Positions 60,674 through 64,000 of a stretch of 64,000 nucleotides of DNA are shown piece by piece (the stretch's first letter is position 1; each line of letters begins with the position of its first letter). A program made the translations under genes and the position numbers. The notes under the pieces were generated by a model. It did no database searches and was not told where the DNA came from. It was given only the letters and a program-made list of their open reading frames with translations. Origin of the DNA: Methylosarcina fibrata AML-C10 (GTDB taxonomy: Bacteria; Pseudomonadota; Gammaproteobacteria; Methylococcales; Methylomonadaceae); NCBI RefSeq assembly GCF_000372865.1, contig NZ_KB889965.1, forward strand, positions 703,902 through 767,901, written 5' to 3'.

Positions 60674-61106
60674 CGGCGTGGTTTATCTCGATACCAGCGC
60701 GCTGGCCAAATGGTATCTCTCCGAACCCAATTCAGAAGAGGTCAGCGCTTATGTTATCGGGCTGGACGTCGCCGTCGTCAGCACTCTCACGAAGACCGAG
60801 ATGCGGTGTTTACTGGCCAGACGCAAACGCATGCAGGAATTCGATGCGAATGTGGAAGCGCAAATCTATGCCACTTTCCTCGACGACATTGCCCAGGGTC
60901 ATCTGGCTGCTCTGAAAGTCGAAGACAAACACCTGGAGAGCGCGGCCCATCTGATCGCAATGCTGCCGGATCATGCCTTGCGCACTCTGGATGCGCTGCA
61001 TCTGGCCATTGCCCAACATCACGGACTGGACCGCATCGCCACGGCCGACGCCTTGTTTGCGAAAGCGGCTGAAGCATCGGGATTTGCCGTGGATTTTTTT
61101 GGTTGA
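60663..61106 (+). CDS. PIN-domain toxin (VapC-like ribonuclease)
   Basis: A 147-aa PIN protein: VVYLDTSALAKWYLSEP (first Asp), VVSTLTKTEMRCLLARR (Glu in the second block), LRTLDALHLAIAQHHG (Asp) and RIATADALFAKAAEASG (Asp), so the acidic catalytic set is complete. VapC-type toxins cut tRNA or rRNA. Overlapping antitoxin upstream. Confidence 0.88.
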   Translation: MSGNGVVYLDTSALAKWYLSEPNSEEVSAYVIGLDVAVVSTLTKTEMRCLLARRKRMQEFDANVEAQIYATFLDDIAQGHLAALKVEDKHLESAAHLIAMLPDHALRTLDALHLAIAQHHGLDRIATADALFAKAAEASGFAVDFFG

Positions 61107-61161
61107 TGTTCGGGCTAGCTTATATTTGTTCTTGTAATTACTGAAAATAAGGGAGTATAAA

Positions 61162-61428
61162 ATGCCCGTAATTTCGTACTTTTTTGGCATCTATATACGC
61201 ATGTACCACGACGATCATCACCCTCCGCACTTTCATGTGGAATATCAGGGGCACGAAGCATTGATGTCGATCGAAAGCGGCGAAATTTTAGCGGGCTCAC
61301 TACCGAGTAAAGCAATAAAACTGGTGCGGGAATGGACAAAAGAGCATCAGCAAGAATTGTTGACCAACTGGCAGTACGCTATCGAACTGAAACCGCTGCA
61401 ACGTATAGCAGGAGCCGACAATGATTAA
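61162..61428 (+). CDS. DUF4160 protein
   Basis: An 88-aa protein with YFFGIYIRMYHDDHHPPHFHVEYQGHEALMSIESGEIL, the DUF4160 pattern of conserved His residues. GGGAG precedes the ATG. Its stop overlaps the start of the DUF2442 gene by a few bases. The two families commonly pair; a toxin-antitoxin role has been suggested but is not shown here. Confidence 0.85.
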   Translation: MPVISYFFGIYIRMYHDDHHPPHFHVEYQGHEALMSIESGEILAGSLPSKAIKLVREWTKEHQQELLTNWQYAIELKPLQRIAGADND

Positions 61429-61690
61429 AATCATTCGAGCAGAGCACATCCACCAAAAAGTATTACGTCTGTATTTTTCCGATCACTCATGGGGAGATTA
61501 CGATTTACAATCTTTGATCGATCGACAAACCGAATTGACGCTTCCGTTAAATGACGAGGCGTACTTTCAGCAATTTTTTTTGGAATTAGGCGCATTGTGC
61601 TGGCCTAACGGCCTGGAATTAAGCCCCGGCAGCATTCATAAAAAGCTGGAAGAGCGCCAACAATTGCATAGTGAGACGAAAACGGCATGA
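61421..61690 (+). CDS. DUF2442 protein
   Basis: An 89-aa protein (VLRLYFSDHSWGDYDLQSLID, FQQFFLELGALCWPNGLELSPGSIH) of the DUF2442 family, whose members occur as partners of DUF4160. Overlaps the upstream gene. Confidence 0.85.
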   Translation: MIKIIRAEHIHQKVLRLYFSDHSWGDYDLQSLIDRQTELTLPLNDEAYFQQFFLELGALCWPNGLELSPGSIHKKLEERQQLHSETKTA

Positions 61691-61866
61691 CAAACACGAC
61701 AACTATCCGACAATCATCGTTACGATGAAACTGAGCGTAGAATAGTTTTTGTTATTTCAAACACTCTTTATATTTAAATTCAAGATACCGATTTTGAACA
61801 TGGTGGATTGCTGAAGCGAATCCGCCTTATGGGTTATAACGAAGAGTAACATCAGAGGAAAGATAC

Positions 61867-62094
61867 TTGAAACAGCCTTGGGATTGGATTGAAGACGACT
61901 TGTTAAAGCTCATTAATTTGGGAGTGAAGGAAAGCATTGAGTTGGATTACAAAGCATGTGACGCACTTGCTCAAACGGATGGTAAAAAGAATGAAATTAG
62001 CTCGATAGGTTGGGCTGACGTCAGGAAGCCCAACATTTCTGAACATTTACATATGTTGAATTTTGCTTTTTATGAAACGCCAACAAACGCTTGA
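61867..62094 (+). pseudogene. truncated AlbA/Schlafen-like ATP-binding gene
   Basis: The first 46 residues (QPWDWIEDDLLKLINLGVKESIELDYKACDAL) match the N-terminus of AlbA_2/AAA_4-type putative DNA-binding proteins, which normally run several hundred residues. The frame then turns into unrelated codons (SSIGWADVRKPNISEH) and stops by 62094. It appears to be a remnant cut by deletion. It overlaps the start of the MNT gene. Confidence 0.6.
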
Positions 62095-62362
62095 TATTCT
62101 TGCCAGACTCAAACCTGAATTGGTTAAACGCTTTGGGGTAACCCGTCTGGCATTATTCGGCTCCACGGTTCGTGATGAGGCCAAGAAATCGAGCGATATC
62201 GACATCCTTGTGGCTTTTGACGGCCCTGCCACATCCGAAAAATATTTTGGCGTGCAATTTTTATTGGAAGATGAGTTGGGACATCCTGTCGATTTGGTGA
62301 CCGAAAAGGCGATGCGCGCCGAATTGCGTCCTTTTATAGAACGCGAGGCTATTAATGTCTGA
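62072..62362 (+). CDS. MNT-domain nucleotidyltransferase antitoxin
   Basis: A 96-aa minimal nucleotidyltransferase starting at 62072: LALFGSTVRDEAKKSSDIDILVAFDG contains GSxxR and the DxD catalytic pair. It overlaps the HEPN toxin gene by 8 bases. MNT partners inactivate HEPN RNases by adenylylating a Tyr near the active site. Confidence 0.9.
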   Translation: MKRQQTLDILARLKPELVKRFGVTRLALFGSTVRDEAKKSSDIDILVAFDGPATSEKYFGVQFLLEDELGHPVDLVTEKAMRAELRPFIEREAINV

Positions 62363-62690
62363 GCGGGAATGGCGTTTTTATCTGGACGACATGATTCGCT
62401 TTGCGGAAAATGTGTTGGCTTATTGCGAGGATTTAGATCAGGCAACATTTGAAGCCACGGGCTTGAATTATGATGCAACGCTTCGCAATCTGGAATTGAT
62501 CGGTGAAGCCGCAACCCATATCCCTTCCGAAATTCGGGAAGCTTATCAGTCAATTCCATGGCGTCAGATCATCGCGACACGAAATCGGCTGATTCATGGT
62601 TATTTGGGCATAGATAACGATACCTTATGGAGCATTATTAGGGATGATATTCCCAGGCTTATCATGGAATTAGAGCACATACACAAGTAG
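62355..62690 (+). CDS. HEPN-domain (DUF86) RNase toxin
   Basis: A 111-aa HEPN protein. The RNase motif Rx4HGY is present as RNRLIHGY (Arg76, His81, Tyr83), and the helical body (MIRFAENVLAYCEDLDQATFEATGLNYDATLRNLELIGEAA) matches DUF86. Tyr83 would be the AMP acceptor from the MNT partner. Complete two-gene toxin-antitoxin module. Confidence 0.9.
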   Translation: MSEREWRFYLDDMIRFAENVLAYCEDLDQATFEATGLNYDATLRNLELIGEAATHIPSEIREAYQSIPWRQIIATRNRLIHGYLGIDNDTLWSIIRDDIPRLIMELEHIHK

Positions 62691-62769
62691 CGGATTGGAG
62701 ATAAGATGTTTGCCCTGCCAAAACGTTAAGGTCGGGGCTGCAAGCCCCGACCCGCATCAGAAGCTCCCT

Positions 62770-64000
62770 TTAGAAATACCTCGCCATCAGCCCATACCCC
62801 GCATTCGCTTCCGGAATCGGTATCTTTACCTCATATCCTGCCCCCGGCGCTTCTTGCATTTCCTGCCCGTGCAGGTCCTCCATGCGCTCGACGACGATGT
62901 CGCGGTTGCCTTCGGGCAAAATCAGCTCGACCCTATCGCCGACCGCGAACTTGTTCTTGACTTCGATTTCGGCGAGGCCGGTCGCGCTGTCGTAATTCCG
63001 GATTTCGCCGCAGAACTGCTGCTGATGGCTTTTCGAATAGCCGGTGAGGTAGTTCTGGTAGTCCTGAGTGTGATGGCGCTGGTAGAAACCGTCGGTATAG
63101 CCTCGGTTGGCGAGGTTCTCGAGCACGCCCAGCAGTTCCGGATTGAACGGGCGGCTCGCCAGCGCGTCGTCGATCGCCTGGCGGTAGGTTTGCGCGGTGC
63201 GCGCCACGTAATAGTGCGACTTGGTGCGGCCTTCGATTTTCAGGCTGTCGACGCCGATCTCGACCAGGCGTTGTACGTGCTCGATCGCGCGGAGATCCTT
63301 CGAGTTCATGATGTAGGTGCCGTGCTCGTCCTCCATCACCGGCATCAGCTCGCCGGGACGGTTTTCTTCCTGCAGGAAATAGATGTTGTCGGCCAGGGGA
63401 TGGCGGTCATTGCCGCCGCAGCCGCCCTGGCTCAAATCGCTCATCGACAGCGGACCGCCGGACAGGACGTAGTCGCCCTCGGCGTTTTCCTGCGCCGGCA
63501 TCGTGTCGTATTTCCATCGGCAGGAATTCGAGCAGGTGCCCTGGTTCGGATCGCGGCGGTTGAAATAGCCGGACAGGAGGCAGCGGCCGGAATAGGCGAT
63601 GCAGAGCGCGCCGTGCACGAAGACTTCCAGTTCCATGTCCGGGCATTGCTGGCGGATTTCGGCGATTTCGTCCAGCGACAGTTCGCGCGACAGGATGATC
63701 CGCTCGACTCCGACGCTCTGCCAGAACTTGACCGTCGCGTAATTGACCGTATTGGCCTGCACCGACAAATGCACCGGCATCTCCGGCCAGGTTTCGCGCA
63801 CCATCATGATCAGACCGGGGTCGGCCATGATCAAGGCGTCGGGCTTCATCGCGACGACCGGCTCCATGTCCCGGAGAAAAGTCTTGACCTTGGCGTTGTG
63901 CGGAATTACGTTCGTCGCTAGAAAAAATTTCTTGCCGAGCCGGTGCGCCTCGGCGATGCCGATGCCGAGATTTTCGGCGAGAAAGTCGTTGTTGCGTACC
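62770..64000 (-). CDS. trhP: U32 peptidase-like tRNA hydroxylation protein (TrhP/YegQ), partial
   Basis: Runs off the right edge; 410 C-terminal codons are visible (the frame is open to 64000). It has the U32 signature: VFVHGALCIAYSGRCLLSGYFNRRDPNQGTCSNSCRW with conserved Cys residues that bind an iron-sulphur cluster, and SLKIEGRTKSHYYVA. E. coli TrhP makes 5-hydroxyuridine at tRNA position 34. The end is FQRHHTQDYQNYL-type to GYGLMARYF. Ribosomal/tRNA maintenance gene of the core genome. Confidence 0.9.
   Translation of the reverse strand, partial: VRNNDFLAENLGIGIAEAHRLGKKFFLATNVIPHNAKVKTFLRDMEPVVAMKPDALIMADPGLIMMVRETWPEMPVHLSVQANTVNYATVKFWQSVGVERIILSRELSLDEIAEIRQQCPDMELEVFVHGALCIAYSGRCLLSGYFNRRDPNQGTCSNSCRWKYDTMPAQENAEGDYVLSGGPLSMSDLSQGGCGGNDRHPLADNIYFLQEENRPGELMPVMEDEHGTYIMNSKDLRAIEHVQRLVEIGVDSLKIEGRTKSHYYVARTAQTYRQAIDDALASRPFNPELLGVLENLANRGYTDGFYQRHHTQDYQNYLTGYSKSHQQQFCGEIRNYDSATGLAEIEVKNKFAVGDRVELILPEGNRDIVVERMEDLHGQEMQEAPGAGYEVKIPIPEANAGYGLMARYF

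Noticed and set aside
62695-63921. 408-aa plus-strand open frame
   Set aside because: Antisense to the TrhP gene with low-complexity composition; a shadow frame.

Overview
The window looks like the chromosome of a gammaproteobacterium of medium GC. The backbone genes (TrhP/YegQ-type U32 protein, YgiW-like BOF protein, QseBC-like two-component system, TRL lipoprotein, cytochrome c6-like protein, NAD formate dehydrogenase) would suit a methylotroph or methanotroph such as Methylococcales. The genus is inference from gene content, not something the sequence proves.

Left flank (1-8.7 kb): ordinary chromosome. It holds a secreted RTX-repeat protein with a glycosidase-like C-terminus, a DUF2959 lipoprotein, three membrane proteins (VTT, ICMT-like, SBF symporter), a decayed EamA gene, a cytochrome c6-like protein, a DUF4239 protein and tRNA-Ser(CGA).

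Centre (8.7-43.2 kb): a four-level nest of mobile DNA. (1) An integrase-bearing element sits in the 3' part of tRNA-Ser(CGA), bounded by 82-bp direct repeats with one mismatch (8734-8815 and 43132-43213). Without later insertions it is about 16 kb. It encodes a tyrosine integrase, a putative ADP-ribosyltransferase, a serine recombinase and a head module (terminase, portal, scaffold-like, capsid, connector, minor head). Only one tail-related gene is present and no lysis genes, which resembles a capsid-forming phage satellite or a stripped prophage. (2) A 1102-bp IS (18155-19256, 14-bp perfect inverted repeats, 5-bp target duplication ACTCG) splits the lambda gpI-like gene. (3) A 17.1-kb TniA/TniB-type transposon (21856-39000, TGT...ACA ends, 6-bp duplication GGTAAA) splits the portal gene. 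Its cargo is a QseBC-like system with BOF, DUF2490, lipoprotein and MgtC/DUF4010 genes. (4) A 7.3-kb Tn3-family transposon (28742-36077, 40-bp inverted repeats, 5-bp duplication ATCGA) splits that transposon's resolvase. Its cargo is NAD-dependent formate dehydrogenase, a LysR regulator, an HPP membrane protein and a glutamine amidotransferase. Removing each insertion plus one target duplication restores an intact reading frame in all three broken genes (portal 432 aa, gpI 192 aa, resolvase 186 aa).

Right flank (43.2-64 kb): an IS21 istA relic; then a same-strand cluster of secreted proteins, with two PD40 beta-propellers, two tannase/feruloyl-esterase-like enzymes and a wrecked GloVer/PKD gene between them. 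The distal propeller has an 11-G tract that puts its signal peptide out of frame, as in phase variation. Next come a methyltransferase, two coupled ferritin-like genes, a glutamine amidotransferase, a glutaredoxin-CcdA-like fusion, a phosphohexomutase and a TRL lipoprotein. A small toxin-antitoxin island follows (Phd/PIN, DUF4160/DUF2442, a truncated AlbA gene, MNT/HEPN), and the window ends inside a trhP/yegQ-like gene.
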